Below, in pieces: positions 51,433 through 59,898 of a DNA stretch of 64,000 nt; the stretch's first letter is position 1, and each line of letters opens with the position of its first letter. This DNA is from Streptomyces rhizosphaerihabitans (GTDB lineage: Bacteria; Actinomycetota; Actinomycetes; Streptomycetales; Streptomycetaceae). The DNA is taken from positions 83,903 through 147,902 of the forward strand of contig NZ_JAODTZ010000022.1 of the NCBI RefSeq assembly GCF_025399795.1, in the 5' to 3' direction. The translations under genes and the position numbers were made by a program. A model generated the notes under the pieces. The model had not been told where the DNA came from. It did no database searches and was given only the letters and a program-made list of their open reading frames with translations.

Positions 51433-52512
51433 ATGAGCCCCCGCGCCGGTTCCACCGGCTCCACCACTCTCGCCTTCGTCGAGAGTCCGGTACAGCTCCT
51501 GAACGTGCTGGAGTGGGCGCACGCGCACGCCCACAACGGTGCGGCGCCCGGCGCGGGGCTCACCCTCGTCGTCCTGTCTCCCAACGACCCGATGACCCGC
51601 GGCCAGCTCCGCCGGATGGCGGAACTGGCCCGCGACGAGGGCCACGCGGTCCGCTGGGAGGAGGCGCGCGGCGGCACCACGGCCCCGTTCCACACCATCG
51701 GGGGACTGGCCCCGATGCTGCGCAGGGCCCGGCGGATCGTCATGGGGGACCCGTTCTCCCGCTATGTGCAGCTGCTGTTGACCATCACCCGGGCGCAGGA
51801 CCTGGTCGTGGTCGACGACGGCACGGCGACGATGGAGTTCGTCGCCCAGCTCGCCCGCGGTGAACGCCTGGTGCGCTGGCACAGGCGCGGGGGCCGCCGC
51901 GGTCCGCGGGACGTTCTCTTCGCTCCCGTGTCCGCCTCGGCCCGCCGCCGGCTGACGCCCAGTGACCGCCGTACGGTCGAGGTCTTCTCCTCGATGCCGA
52001 TCGAATCGGCACCGGACGGTGTCCGCGTCACCGCCAACGACTTCTCCTGGACCCGGGCCCGGTTCGGCCCGCCGCGCATCACCAAGGGCGCGGACCTGGT
52101 CGGCACCTCGCTCGTCGAGACGGGCGTGGTCGACCCGGACCGCTATCTGGAGGCGGTCCGCGCGCTCGCCAAGGCGCACGGCGCGACCCGCTACTTCGCA
52201 CACCGCCGCGAGAGCAGCGACAAGCTGCACCGGCTTGCCGTCGAGACGGGTCTGGAAATCGTCCGTCCCGACCTGCCGCTCGAACTGATCGCCCGGCGCG
52301 GCCCCATCGGCCGGACGATCCTGAGCTTCCCGTCGACGGTCGTGCACACGCTGCCGCTCGCCCTCGTCGGCACCGATGTGCGCGTCGCGGTCTGCGACAT
52401 CGACCCGAGCTGGCTGACCGAGAACGCCTCGCCACGGGCGCAGGGTTTCCTGTCCGGGGTCACCGGGACGGCCCGGGACGTCCACCGTCTCTCGGCGGTA
52501 TCCACCATCTAG
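51433..52512 (+). CDS. GT52-like / sialyltransferase-like glycosyltransferase
   Basis: 359 residues. FVESPVQLLNVLEWAHAH at the N-terminus and the C-terminal set YFAHRRESSDKLHRLA, VRPDLPLELIARRG and ILSFPSTVVHTLPLAL resemble GT52 lipooligosaccharide sialyltransferases and related polysialyltransferases, in which the HRRE and SFPST blocks are at the CMP-sugar site. DDGTATMEF in the middle also fits. With the CMP-nonulosonate enzymes upstream it is the best candidate to attach that sugar to the wall polymer. Last gene before a terminator. Confidence 0.72.
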   Translation: MSPRAGSTGSTTLAFVESPVQLLNVLEWAHAHAHNGAAPGAGLTLVVLSPNDPMTRGQLRRMAELARDEGHAVRWEEARGGTTAPFHTIGGLAPMLRRARRIVMGDPFSRYVQLLLTITRAQDLVVVDDGTATMEFVAQLARGERLVRWHRRGGRRGPRDVLFAPVSASARRRLTPSDRRTVEVFSSMPIESAPDGVRVTANDFSWTRARFGPPRITKGADLVGTSLVETGVVDPDRYLEAVRALAKAHGATRYFAHRRESSDKLHRLAVETGLEIVRPDLPLELIARRGPIGRTILSFPSTVVHTLPLALVGTDVRVAVCDIDPSWLTENASPRAQGFLSGVTGTARDVHRLSAVSTI

Positions 52513-52541
52513 TTCAAGCCACAAGTACATTCAGGCGTTCA

Positions 52542-52566
52542 GAGCTCGGCGCACCGCGCCGGGCTC
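52542..52566 (+). terminator. terminator of the nonulosonate operon
   Basis: GAGCTCGGCGC (52542-52552) pairs with GCGCCGGGCTC (52556-52566) with one T-G position and a 3-nt loop, followed by TTCTGTTGG. It separates the glycopolymer operon from the pst-like operon. Confidence 0.75.
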
Positions 52567-52640
52567 TTCTGTTGGTCCATACCGCGATCTACGCGCATCA
52601 TCGGGCCGTCCTCCGCCCATCCTCCACGACGAACGCACCG

Positions 52641-52659
52641 AACAGCCGTGTGCTGTTCA
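52641..52659. promoter_or_regulatory. dyad GAACAGC-n5-GCTGTTC upstream of pstC
   Basis: Perfect 7-bp inverted repeat 114 bp upstream of the pstC start. GTTCACC immediately follows the centre (52656-52662), resembling one half of a Streptomyces PHO box, but I see no second unit in phase. Candidate operator of unknown regulator. Confidence 0.4.
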
Positions 52660-52772
52660 CCAGTTCTCCACAACGCACGCGTTGGGGCGACACGATCCGG
52701 CCATTGAATCGCAGCGCGCGGTACCGACAGTGGACCGCGCGGGGGTTCCGTTTCCGGAATGGGGGACAGCAC

Positions 52773-53957
52773 GTGGCGTCCGCGCAAGAGGAGTCCGACA
52801 GACCGGAGTCCGGAAGATCCGAGTCCGGAGAACCGGCATCCGGCATACCGGGGACCGGGACAGCGGAGCCCGACAGAGCGGAGTCCGACAGACCGGAGCC
52901 GGGAAGAGCGGAGCCGGGCGGGGCGGGGACCGAGGGGTCAGGGACCGGCGAGGCCGTCCCCGGCCGGCCGGAGGTCCAGGAGCTCACTCCCCGACGGCTC
53001 AACGCGGCCCGCGGTCTCGGTGACCGCGTCTTCCGGTACCAGCTCACGGCCACCGGCATCGCCGTCCTCGCCGTCATGGCGGGGGTCGGCCTCTTCCTCC
53101 TCCTGAGGGCCGGTCAGGCACTGCGCGCCCGGGGCTTCGCCTTCCTCACCACCGCCGAATGGCAGCCGGACGTCCACAACTTCGGCATCGCGGCCGTCAT
53201 GACCGGCACCATCCTGATCGCCCTGGTCGCGGTGTCGATCTCCGTGCCGCTGGCCGTCGGGGCCGCGCTGTTCATCTCCGACGTGGCCCCGCCCGGACTG
53301 CGCCGCACTCTGGTGTCGATGGTCGACCTGATGGCGGCCGTCCCCTCGGTGGTGTACGGGCTGTGGGGGCTGTTCTTCTTCCAGCAGCACGTGATCGGCC
53401 TGTCGCGCTGGCTGTCCACCTGGTTCGGCTGGATCCCCCTGTTCCAGGTGGACGGTGCCCAGCCGGGCGAACCGCTCGCGTCGGAAAGCGTCTACACGGC
53501 TTCCACCTTCATCGCCGGGATCGTCGTCGCCCTGATGGTCGCGCCGATCCAGTGCTCGGTGATGCGCGAGGTCTTCTCGCAGGCCCCGGCGGGCGAACGC
53601 GAGGGCGCCTACGCGCTCGGCGCCACCCGCTGGGGAATGATCCGCGCGGTCGTCCTGCCGTACGGCAAGGGCGGCATCATCGGCGGCACGATGCTGGGGC
53701 TCGGCCGGGCGCTCGGCGAGACGATCGCGGTGTACATGATCATCTCGCCGGTCTTCACCATCCAGCTCCACATCCTGCAGACCGGCTCGAACTCGGTCTC
53801 CTCGCTGATCGCCCTGCACTACGGCGACGCCTCCACCTTCGGTATGTCGGCGCTGATGGCGGCCGGCCTGGCGCTGTTCCTGCTCACCCTGGCGGTCAAC
53901 TTCACCGCCTCCTCCGTGGTGGCCCGCAGCCGCTCCGGCGCGCAGAGCGAGGCATGA
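52773..53957 (+). CDS. pstC: phosphate-type ABC transporter permease PstC
   Basis: 394 residues from GTG 52773 (GGGGGAC upstream). The first ~80 residues are a repetitive Ser/Glu/Gly/Pro/Arg segment absent from ordinary PstC. Then six helices and the permease signature: GAALFISDVAPPGLRRTLVSMVDLMAAVPSVVYGLWGLFF, SVMREVFSQAPAGEREGAYALGATRWGMIRAVVLPYGKGGIIGGTMLGLGRALGETIAV. It should form the membrane channel with PstA. A 76-residue loop between helices carries FGWIPLFQVDGAQPGEPLASES, longer than usual. The stop is 1 bp from the pstA start. Confidence 0.88.
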   Translation: MASAQEESDRPESGRSESGEPASGIPGTGTAEPDRAESDRPEPGRAEPGGAGTEGSGTGEAVPGRPEVQELTPRRLNAARGLGDRVFRYQLTATGIAVLAVMAGVGLFLLLRAGQALRARGFAFLTTAEWQPDVHNFGIAAVMTGTILIALVAVSISVPLAVGAALFISDVAPPGLRRTLVSMVDLMAAVPSVVYGLWGLFFFQQHVIGLSRWLSTWFGWIPLFQVDGAQPGEPLASESVYTASTFIAGIVVALMVAPIQCSVMREVFSQAPAGEREGAYALGATRWGMIRAVVLPYGKGGIIGGTMLGLGRALGETIAVYMIISPVFTIQLHILQTGSNSVSSLIALHYGDASTFGMSALMAAGLALFLLTLAVNFTASSVVARSRSGAQSEA

Positions 53958-53958
53958 G

Positions 53959-55254
53959 ATGACCGTCATCGAAGAAACGTCCCTGTCCGGCGTGCGCGAC
54001 GCCGCGCCGGCGCCCGCGGACATCGCGGTGGAGCAGGCGCGGCACGCGCCGGAGCCCCTCCGGCCGCGCCGCATCGGCGGCGTCAGCCGCGCCGGGGTGC
54101 TGTCCCTGTGCGGTGCCGCCGCCTCCGGACTCTGCGTCACCGTCCTGCTGTTCGGACAACTCGCCCCGTTTTCAGGCGCGTTGGGCTTCACCGTCACCGC
54201 CTACGTCGTCTTCCTGGCGATCTACGCGGTACTGACCGGGCTCGACGAGGACGGCCAGGCCGTACGCGACCGGGTGATGACGGTCGTGCTGTGGACGGCG
54301 GCCGCGCTGCTGTTCTCCGGCCTCTTCATGGTCGTCGGCTTCACCGGGTGGCGCGGCAAGGAAGCCCTGCCGCACGCCAACTTCTTCACCGAGGACATGC
54401 AGGCCTCGGGCCCGCTCGACCCGCTCACCCACGGCGGCATCGCCCACGCGATGCTCGGCACACTCACCATGATCGCCATCGCGCTCGCGATCACCGTGCC
54501 ACTGGGCCTCGCCTGCGCCGTGTATCTGAATCAGATCCCGGGCCGGTTCTCCAGGTTCGTCCGGACGATCGTCGAGGCGATGACCGCGCTGCCCTCGATC
54601 GTCGCCGGTCTGATGGTGTACGCCACCTGGATCCTCGGCCTCGGCATGCAGAAGTCCGGCCTCGCGGCGGGCTTCGCGATCAGCGTGATGATGCTGCCGA
54701 TCGTCATCCGGGCCTCCGACGTGGTGCTGCGCCTGGTGCCGGGCAACCTCACCGAGGCGGCCGAGGCACTCGGAGCGCCGCGCTGGCGCACGGTGTGGCA
54801 CGTCGTACTGCCCACCGCCCGCTCGGGCCTCGCCACCGCCGTCATCCTCGGCACCGCCCGCGGAATCGGTGAGACCTCGCCCGTCCTGCTCACCGCCGGC
54901 TTCACCGCCGCGCTCAACGCGGACCCGACCAGCGGGCCGATGGTCTCGCTGCCGCTCGCGGTCTTCAACTTCGTCAAGTCGCCCGAGCCCACGATGATCG
55001 CCCGCGGCTTCGGCGCCGCCGCTGTCCTGATGGCCCTCGTCCTGGTGCTGTTCGTGATCGCCCGGGTGATCGGCGGGCGCGGCCCCGGTCACCAGACCAA
55101 GCGCCAGGCCCGCCGTACCGCCCGCGCCTCACGGCAGGACGTACGGCGCTTCGAGGACCTGCACGCGCCCGGCCTGTCCCTGTTCGAGAGCCCCGGGGGA
55201 CCGCACCCCACGGGAACCGCCCTGTCCGCCCCCGCCACCGGAGAGACCGACTGA
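53959..55254 (+). CDS. pstA: phosphate-type ABC transporter permease PstA
   Basis: 431 residues against the usual ~290. An N-terminal ~45-residue tail and extra helices (AGVLSLCGAAASGLCVTVLLF; FTVTAYVVFLAIYAVLTGL) precede the conserved core LGTLTMIAIALAITVPLGLACAVYLNQ, SRFVRTIVEAMTALPSIVAGLMVYATWIL, VLRLVPGNLTEAAEALGAPRWRTVWHVVLPTARSGLATAVILGTARGIGETSPVLLTAG. The C-terminus is a basic cytoplasmic tail of ~60 residues. Its stop overlaps the next start (ATGA), coupling it to the PstS-like protein. Confidence 0.87.
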   Translation: MTVIEETSLSGVRDAAPAPADIAVEQARHAPEPLRPRRIGGVSRAGVLSLCGAAASGLCVTVLLFGQLAPFSGALGFTVTAYVVFLAIYAVLTGLDEDGQAVRDRVMTVVLWTAAALLFSGLFMVVGFTGWRGKEALPHANFFTEDMQASGPLDPLTHGGIAHAMLGTLTMIAIALAITVPLGLACAVYLNQIPGRFSRFVRTIVEAMTALPSIVAGLMVYATWILGLGMQKSGLAAGFAISVMMLPIVIRASDVVLRLVPGNLTEAAEALGAPRWRTVWHVVLPTARSGLATAVILGTARGIGETSPVLLTAGFTAALNADPTSGPMVSLPLAVFNFVKSPEPTMIARGFGAAAVLMALVLVLFVIARVIGGRGPGHQTKRQARRTARASRQDVRRFEDLHAPGLSLFESPGGPHPTGTALSAPATGETD

Positions 55255-57017
55255 TGCGCAGCCACCTCCACACCGCCCTCGGGCGCCTTCGGGCACTCGG
55301 GACGCTCGGCGCGCTGCTCGGCGTGATCGCCGCGCTGCTGGCCGGTCCGCTGGCGGCCCCGGCCGCCGCCGACAGCTACACGCCGATATCCGGCGCCGGC
55401 TCCACCTGGGCCGAGAACGCCGTCGACGAATGGCGCCGCGCCGTCAACCAGTACGGCATGCGGATCAGCTACGCCGGCACCGGTTCCTCCGACGGCCGCC
55501 GTCAGTTCCTCAGCGGCACCGTCGACTTCGCCGTCTCGGACATCCCGTTCCAGACCCACCCGACCGACGGCTCGGCCGCGGAACGGCCCGCGTCCGGGTC
55601 GTACGCCTACATGCCGATCGTGGCCGGCGGCACCGTCTTCATGTACCACCTGACCGTCAACGGCAAGCGGGTCACCAACCTGCGCCTGTCCGGCGACGTG
55701 GTCACCAAGATCTTCACCGGTGTCATCAAGACCTGGGACGACCCGGTCATCAAGGCCGACAACCCCGGGCTCCAGCTCCCGCACCGCACGGTCGTCCCCG
55801 TCGTACGGTCCGACGGCTCCGGCTCCACGGCCCAGTTCACGATGTGGATGGCCAACCAGCACAAGTCGCTCTGGCAGTCCTACTGCCACAAGGTCGGCCG
55901 CTCCGGAGCCTGCGGGCAGACCTCGTACTACCCGACCGTCCCCGGCATGATCGCCCAGTCGGGCGACCTCGGTGTCGCGGGCTACGTCGCCCAGAACTAC
56001 GGCGAGGGCGCGATCGGGTACGTCAACTACTCGTACGCCCTGAACGCGCACTATCCGGTCGCGAAGGTCCTCAACCACGCGGGCTACTACACCGAGCCGA
56101 CCCCGCAGAACGTCGCGGTCTCGCTGCTCAAGGCGAAGATCAACACCGACAAGAGCTCCGCGGACTACCTCACCCAGAAGCTCGACGGCGTCTACAACGA
56201 CTCCGACCGGCGCAACTACCCGCTGTCCAGCTACTCGTACATGATCCTGCCCCTGAAGGTGCAGGGCACCTTCACCAAGGCCAAGGGCAAGACGCTCGGC
56301 GCGTTCTCGTACTACTTCATGTGCCAGGGCCAGCAGCAGGCGCCCTCGCTCGGCTACTCGCCCCTGCCGATCAACCTGGTGAAGGCGGGCTTCGACCAGA
56401 TCCGCCGCATCCCGGGCGTGCAGGCCCAGAGCATCAACCTCAAGGGCTGCAACAACCCGACCTTCTCCAGCGACGGGCACAACAAGCTCGCCGACACCGC
56501 TCCCTACCCGGCCGCCTGCGACAAGAAGGGCGCCCCGGCCTGCACCACCGGCAGCGGTGGAGCCAAGGCGGGCGGCAGCTCCGGCGGTTCGGGCTCCACG
56601 GGCGGCACGAGCGGCGGTTCCACCTCGGGCGGTTCCACCGGCGGTAGCGCGAACGGCGGTACCACCGGCGGGAGTTCGGGCGGTGGCGGCACAGCCGCGG
56701 GAGGCGGTACCGGCGGCGGCTCCGCGCCGGTCGTCGACCCGGACACCGGACAGACGCTCTCGCCCGGTACGGGCGGCGGCTCGGGGTCGGGCTCCTCGGG
56801 CGGCAACGGCGGAGGCGGCGGCACCGGTGCGGTGAACGACACCATCGCGCTCGCCCAGCCGGTCTCCGTGGCCGGCAGCCAGGGCTGGACCAGCACCCAG
56901 ACGCTGATGCTCATCGCCGCCTTCCTGGTCCTCGGGCTCGTCCTGCTGCCCACTGTGGTGTCCCGGGCGATCGCCGGGCGCGGCGCCGGCAAGGACGCCG
57001 GAGAGGGGCGGAAATGA
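55254..57017 (+). CDS. PstS-like phosphate-binding protein with C-terminal membrane anchor
   Basis: 587 residues. Signal peptide (GVIAALLAGPLAAPAAA), then a PstS-type domain with the ligand loops SGAGSTWAENAVDEW, YAGTGSSDGRRQFLSGTVDFAVSDIPF, VTKIFTGVIKTWDDPVIKADNPG and VRSDGSGSTAQF, keeping the Arg and Ser/Thr expected to hold phosphate. Several cysteines occur in the second half. Residues ~440-545 are a Gly/Ser/Thr linker; a final helix (LMLIAAFLVLGLVLLPTVV) with basic end anchors it. Ordinary PstS is a lipoprotein of ~370 residues, so the long stalk would hold the binding domain away from the membrane. Confidence 0.85.
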   Translation: MRSHLHTALGRLRALGTLGALLGVIAALLAGPLAAPAAADSYTPISGAGSTWAENAVDEWRRAVNQYGMRISYAGTGSSDGRRQFLSGTVDFAVSDIPFQTHPTDGSAAERPASGSYAYMPIVAGGTVFMYHLTVNGKRVTNLRLSGDVVTKIFTGVIKTWDDPVIKADNPGLQLPHRTVVPVVRSDGSGSTAQFTMWMANQHKSLWQSYCHKVGRSGACGQTSYYPTVPGMIAQSGDLGVAGYVAQNYGEGAIGYVNYSYALNAHYPVAKVLNHAGYYTEPTPQNVAVSLLKAKINTDKSSADYLTQKLDGVYNDSDRRNYPLSSYSYMILPLKVQGTFTKAKGKTLGAFSYYFMCQGQQQAPSLGYSPLPINLVKAGFDQIRRIPGVQAQSINLKGCNNPTFSSDGHNKLADTAPYPAACDKKGAPACTTGSGGAKAGGSSGGSGSTGGTSGGSTSGGSTGGSANGGTTGGSSGGGGTAAGGGTGGGSAPVVDPDTGQTLSPGTGGGSGSGSSGGNGGGGGTGAVNDTIALAQPVSVAGSQGWTSTQTLMLIAAFLVLGLVLLPTVVSRAIAGRGAGKDAGEGRK

Positions 57018-59761
57018 TGAACTCCCGCATCACAGAACCCCGCATCACAGAACCCCGCATCACAGAACCCGGCGGCGCGAGACCCGCGGTGCTCCGCGTC
57101 CGGCGGCTGCTCCTGCGCGTCGTCGCCGGAGCAGCCGTGGGCGCCCTCGCCGGCCTCGGCGTGGCCCAGGCGGCCGCCCCGGCGTCCGCCGCGTCCGCCG
57201 CGGGCACCACCTCCTCGGCCGTCACGGTCTTCGGCCGAGGCGAGTTCAAGGACATGAAGTTCACCGTCGACCAGACCACCCACCTGACCAGTCAGGCGGT
57301 CACGGTCTCCTGGTCGGACGGCACCCCGACCACCTTCGCCGGCACGTCGTTCAACACCGACTTCGTGCAGATCATGCAGTGCTGGGGCGACGACGACGGC
57401 ACGGTGCCGTCCAACCCGGGCCCCGCGCGCACCCAGTGCCAGTACGGCGCCTCCCCGACCACCGACCGGGGCAGCTGGCCCGGCAACGACTACGACGACA
57501 CCCGCAAGGTCTTCTACAGCGCCGATCCCGCCAACTACGGCCAGGACAACCGGTACGGGGCGGCCAACCCCAACGCCCCGGGCGAGGTGCCCTTCAAGTC
57601 CGTCGACGGCACGGTGATCACCTCCGGCACCCAGAGCAACGCCTTCTTCAACCGCAACACCACCAACGAGGTCGACTTCGCCCGCACCGGCGCCGACGGC
57701 ACCGGCAAGGAGTACTTCGAGGTCCAGACCGCCAACGAGGCCCCGCACCTGGGCTGCGGTCTGCCGGTCACCGCCAACGGCGACACCAAGCCGCGCTCCT
57801 GCTGGCTGGTCATCGTCCCGCAGGGCCATCTCGACCTGGACGGCAGCCCGTACGCCGACCACAGTCAGGTCAACGCCGGGTCCCCGGTCTCCTCCACCAA
57901 CTGGAAGAACCGCGTCGCGATCCCGCTCGGCTTCAACCCGGTCGGCACCAACTGCGCGCTCGGCGCGAAGGAGCGCGCCACCACCGGCAGCGAACTCGCC
58001 GCCGACGCGATGACCAGCTGGCAGGCGGCCCTGTGCCCGACCGGCACGGTGTACGGCTACACCGAGCTGGGCGAGCCGGACACCCGCGCCCGCCTCACGA
58101 ACGACGGCTCCTCCGGACTCGCCTTCACCACCCGCGCCCTCGGAGCCGACACGGGGACCACGGCACCCTCCGGCCCGACGGTGTACGCACCCGTCGCGCT
58201 CTCCGGAACGGTCATCGGGTTCACCGTCGAACGCAGACCCAAGGCGGGCGCCCCGGACTCCGTCCGCAGACTCGCGGGCACCAAGGTCGAGTCCGTCGAC
58301 CTCACCCCGCGGCTGGTCGCCAAACTGCTCACCGAGTCGTACCGCAACTCGCCCTGGGGAGCGGTGCTCGGGGACCGGACGGCCACCGGCTACAACTGGG
58401 CGAAGACCAACCCCGCCGGCCTGGCCAGCGACCCCGAATTCATCTCCCTCAACCCCGAGTTCGCGGATCTGTCGGTCTCCGAGACCCCGTCCACCGACAC
58501 CGACCTGATCACCTCGCTCGGGCACAGCGACTCCGCCCGCGCACTGTGGCAGTGGATCCTCTCCGACAAGGACGCCCGCGGCTTCCTCGCCGGTGCCGCC
58601 GACGACTGGGGCACCCGGGTCAACCCGTACTACAGCACCGGCGCGGACCTGAACCCGACCGGTATCGCCTTCGATCCCGCGAGCGCCGACGACTACCCCA
58701 AGAGCGACCCCTGGTGCGCGATCCCGCCGGGCACCGACGCCACCGTCAAGCAGTGCATGACCGACTTCCACCCCTACGTCGAGGACATGCACTCCGGCGC
58801 CCTGCACACCCGGCGTGCCGACACCCTCTGGAAGTCCAGCTGGGACGCGCTCGCCAACCCGCCCGCATTCAAGAGCCCGGGACCCCAGACGGTCGGCTCC
58901 CGCTTCGTGATCACCGTCACCGACGCGGCCTCCGCCGCCCGCTACGGCCTCCAGACCGCCCGGCTGCGCAATACCGCCGGCAAGTTCGTGGGCCCCTCAG
59001 CGGTGTCCCTGGCCGCGGCGGCCACCGGCGCCACCGGCACCGGAGCTCCCGAGATCACCCCGGCCACGGCCGACGCGGAGGGCGCCTACCCGCTCGCCCA
59101 GCTCATCTACGCGGCAGTCCGCCCGGCCGAGGTCGACGCGGCCGCCCGCAAGGACTACGCGGCCCTGCTGCGGTACGCCACCGGTGACGGACAGACCAAC
59201 GGTGCCGACCCGGGACTGCTCCCGGCCGGCTACGCCCCGCTCTCCGCCGCCCTGCGCACCAAGGCGACCACGGCCGCCGACGCCCTCGTCCACTACACCG
59301 GACCCAGTTCGACGCCCTCCGACGGCTCGGGTTCCGTCGGCGGATCGAACGGCGGCACCACAGGAGGCGGCTCCACGGGCGGCAGCGACTCCGGCGGCGG
59401 ATCGGGCGGCACCGGCTCCGGCGGCTCCACGGGCGGCGACAACGCCAATGGCAGCGGCGGCGCCACGCCGAGCGTCGGCGCGAGCGGGAAGCCGAGCGCC
59501 GCACCGTCCTACGACGGCGGCAAGGCCGTACAGACCACCGCGCTGGGCACCACGCCCGACGACCCGGCCAACTCCTTGCGGTACGCCGTCCCGGTCGGGG
59601 CCGCGCTCGGCGCCTTCGCCGGCATCGGGGCGCCGTTCGCCGGTGGCGGCAGGCTGCGGCTTCCGCTGCGCGTCCCGCTGCCCGGCGGCCGTGGAGTGAC
59701 CATCCCCGCGTTCACCCTGCCCGAGCGGCTGCGCAAGTGGCTGCCTTCCGGGCGGAGCTGA
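57014..59761 (+). CDS. very large secreted PBP-like surface protein
   Basis: 915 residues, start overlapping the previous stop by 4 bp. Three R-I-T-E-P repeats precede the signal peptide (LLLRVVAGAAVGALAGLGVAQAAAPASA). The exported part contains Cys-bearing segments (FVQIMQCWGDDDG, HLGCGLPV, PWCAIPPGTDATVKQCM) and a stretch PTVYAPVALSGTVIGFTVERR ... VDLTPRLVAKLLTESY ... SLNPEF that matches the arrangement of PstS-like proteins at their lobe crossover. A Gly/Ser-rich linker (~785-840), one hydrophobic helix (YAVPVGAALGAFAGIGAPF) and a basic end close it. There is no LPXTG. Function unknown; likely a second, much larger binding or scaffold protein. Confidence 0.75.
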   Translation: MMNSRITEPRITEPRITEPGGARPAVLRVRRLLLRVVAGAAVGALAGLGVAQAAAPASAASAAGTTSSAVTVFGRGEFKDMKFTVDQTTHLTSQAVTVSWSDGTPTTFAGTSFNTDFVQIMQCWGDDDGTVPSNPGPARTQCQYGASPTTDRGSWPGNDYDDTRKVFYSADPANYGQDNRYGAANPNAPGEVPFKSVDGTVITSGTQSNAFFNRNTTNEVDFARTGADGTGKEYFEVQTANEAPHLGCGLPVTANGDTKPRSCWLVIVPQGHLDLDGSPYADHSQVNAGSPVSSTNWKNRVAIPLGFNPVGTNCALGAKERATTGSELAADAMTSWQAALCPTGTVYGYTELGEPDTRARLTNDGSSGLAFTTRALGADTGTTAPSGPTVYAPVALSGTVIGFTVERRPKAGAPDSVRRLAGTKVESVDLTPRLVAKLLTESYRNSPWGAVLGDRTATGYNWAKTNPAGLASDPEFISLNPEFADLSVSETPSTDTDLITSLGHSDSARALWQWILSDKDARGFLAGAADDWGTRVNPYYSTGADLNPTGIAFDPASADDYPKSDPWCAIPPGTDATVKQCMTDFHPYVEDMHSGALHTRRADTLWKSSWDALANPPAFKSPGPQTVGSRFVITVTDAASAARYGLQTARLRNTAGKFVGPSAVSLAAAATGATGTGAPEITPATADAEGAYPLAQLIYAAVRPAEVDAAARKDYAALLRYATGDGQTNGADPGLLPAGYAPLSAALRTKATTAADALVHYTGPSSTPSDGSGSVGGSNGGTTGGGSTGGSDSGGGSGGTGSGGSTGGDNANGSGGATPSVGASGKPSAAPSYDGGKAVQTTALGTTPDDPANSLRYAVPVGAALGAFAGIGAPFAGGGRLRLPLRVPLPGGRGVTIPAFTLPERLRKWLPSGRS
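57026..57070 (+). repeat. 15-bp tandem repeat, three copies
   Basis: CGCATCACAGAACCC at 57026-57040, 57041-57055 and 57056-57070, encoding R-I-T-E-P three times before the signal peptide of the 915-residue protein. The three copies are identical, implying recent slippage. Confidence 0.9.
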
Positions 59762-59767
59762 GCTCGC

Positions 59768-59796
59768 GGAGCGCGGGCCCGCCGGGCCCGCGCTCC
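59768..59796 (+). terminator. hairpin 1 of a tandem pair
   Basis: GGAGCGCGGGCCC (59768-59780) pairs perfectly with 59784-59796 over a 3-nt loop, 6 bp after the stop of the 915-residue gene. Together with the next hairpin it should strongly reduce read-through. Confidence 0.75.
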
Positions 59797-59804
59797 CCAC
59801 AGAC

Positions 59805-59841
59805 GGCCGTCCGCCCCGAAAGGCAGTCGGGGCGGACGGCC
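59805..59841 (+). terminator. hairpin 2 of a tandem pair
   Basis: GGCCGTCCGCCCCGA (59805-59819) pairs perfectly with 59827-59841, 7-nt loop. It ends 57 bp before the next start, so any promoter for the downstream gene must lie within or after it. Confidence 0.75.
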
Positions 59842-59898
59842 CGTACCACCCTGCCAGATCCTCCCGACGTCACGTCGCACACCCTCTGGAGACTCTCA

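Noticed and set aside
52656..52672. PHO box upstream of pstC
   Set aside because: Only one GTTCACC unit is seen; the next 11 bases do not repeat it in phase, so PhoP control is not supported by sequence.
56504..58807. 767-codon minus-strand open frame opposite the 915-residue protein
   Set aside because: Low-complexity Gly/Val/Arg sequence antisense to a gene with signal peptide and coupled start.
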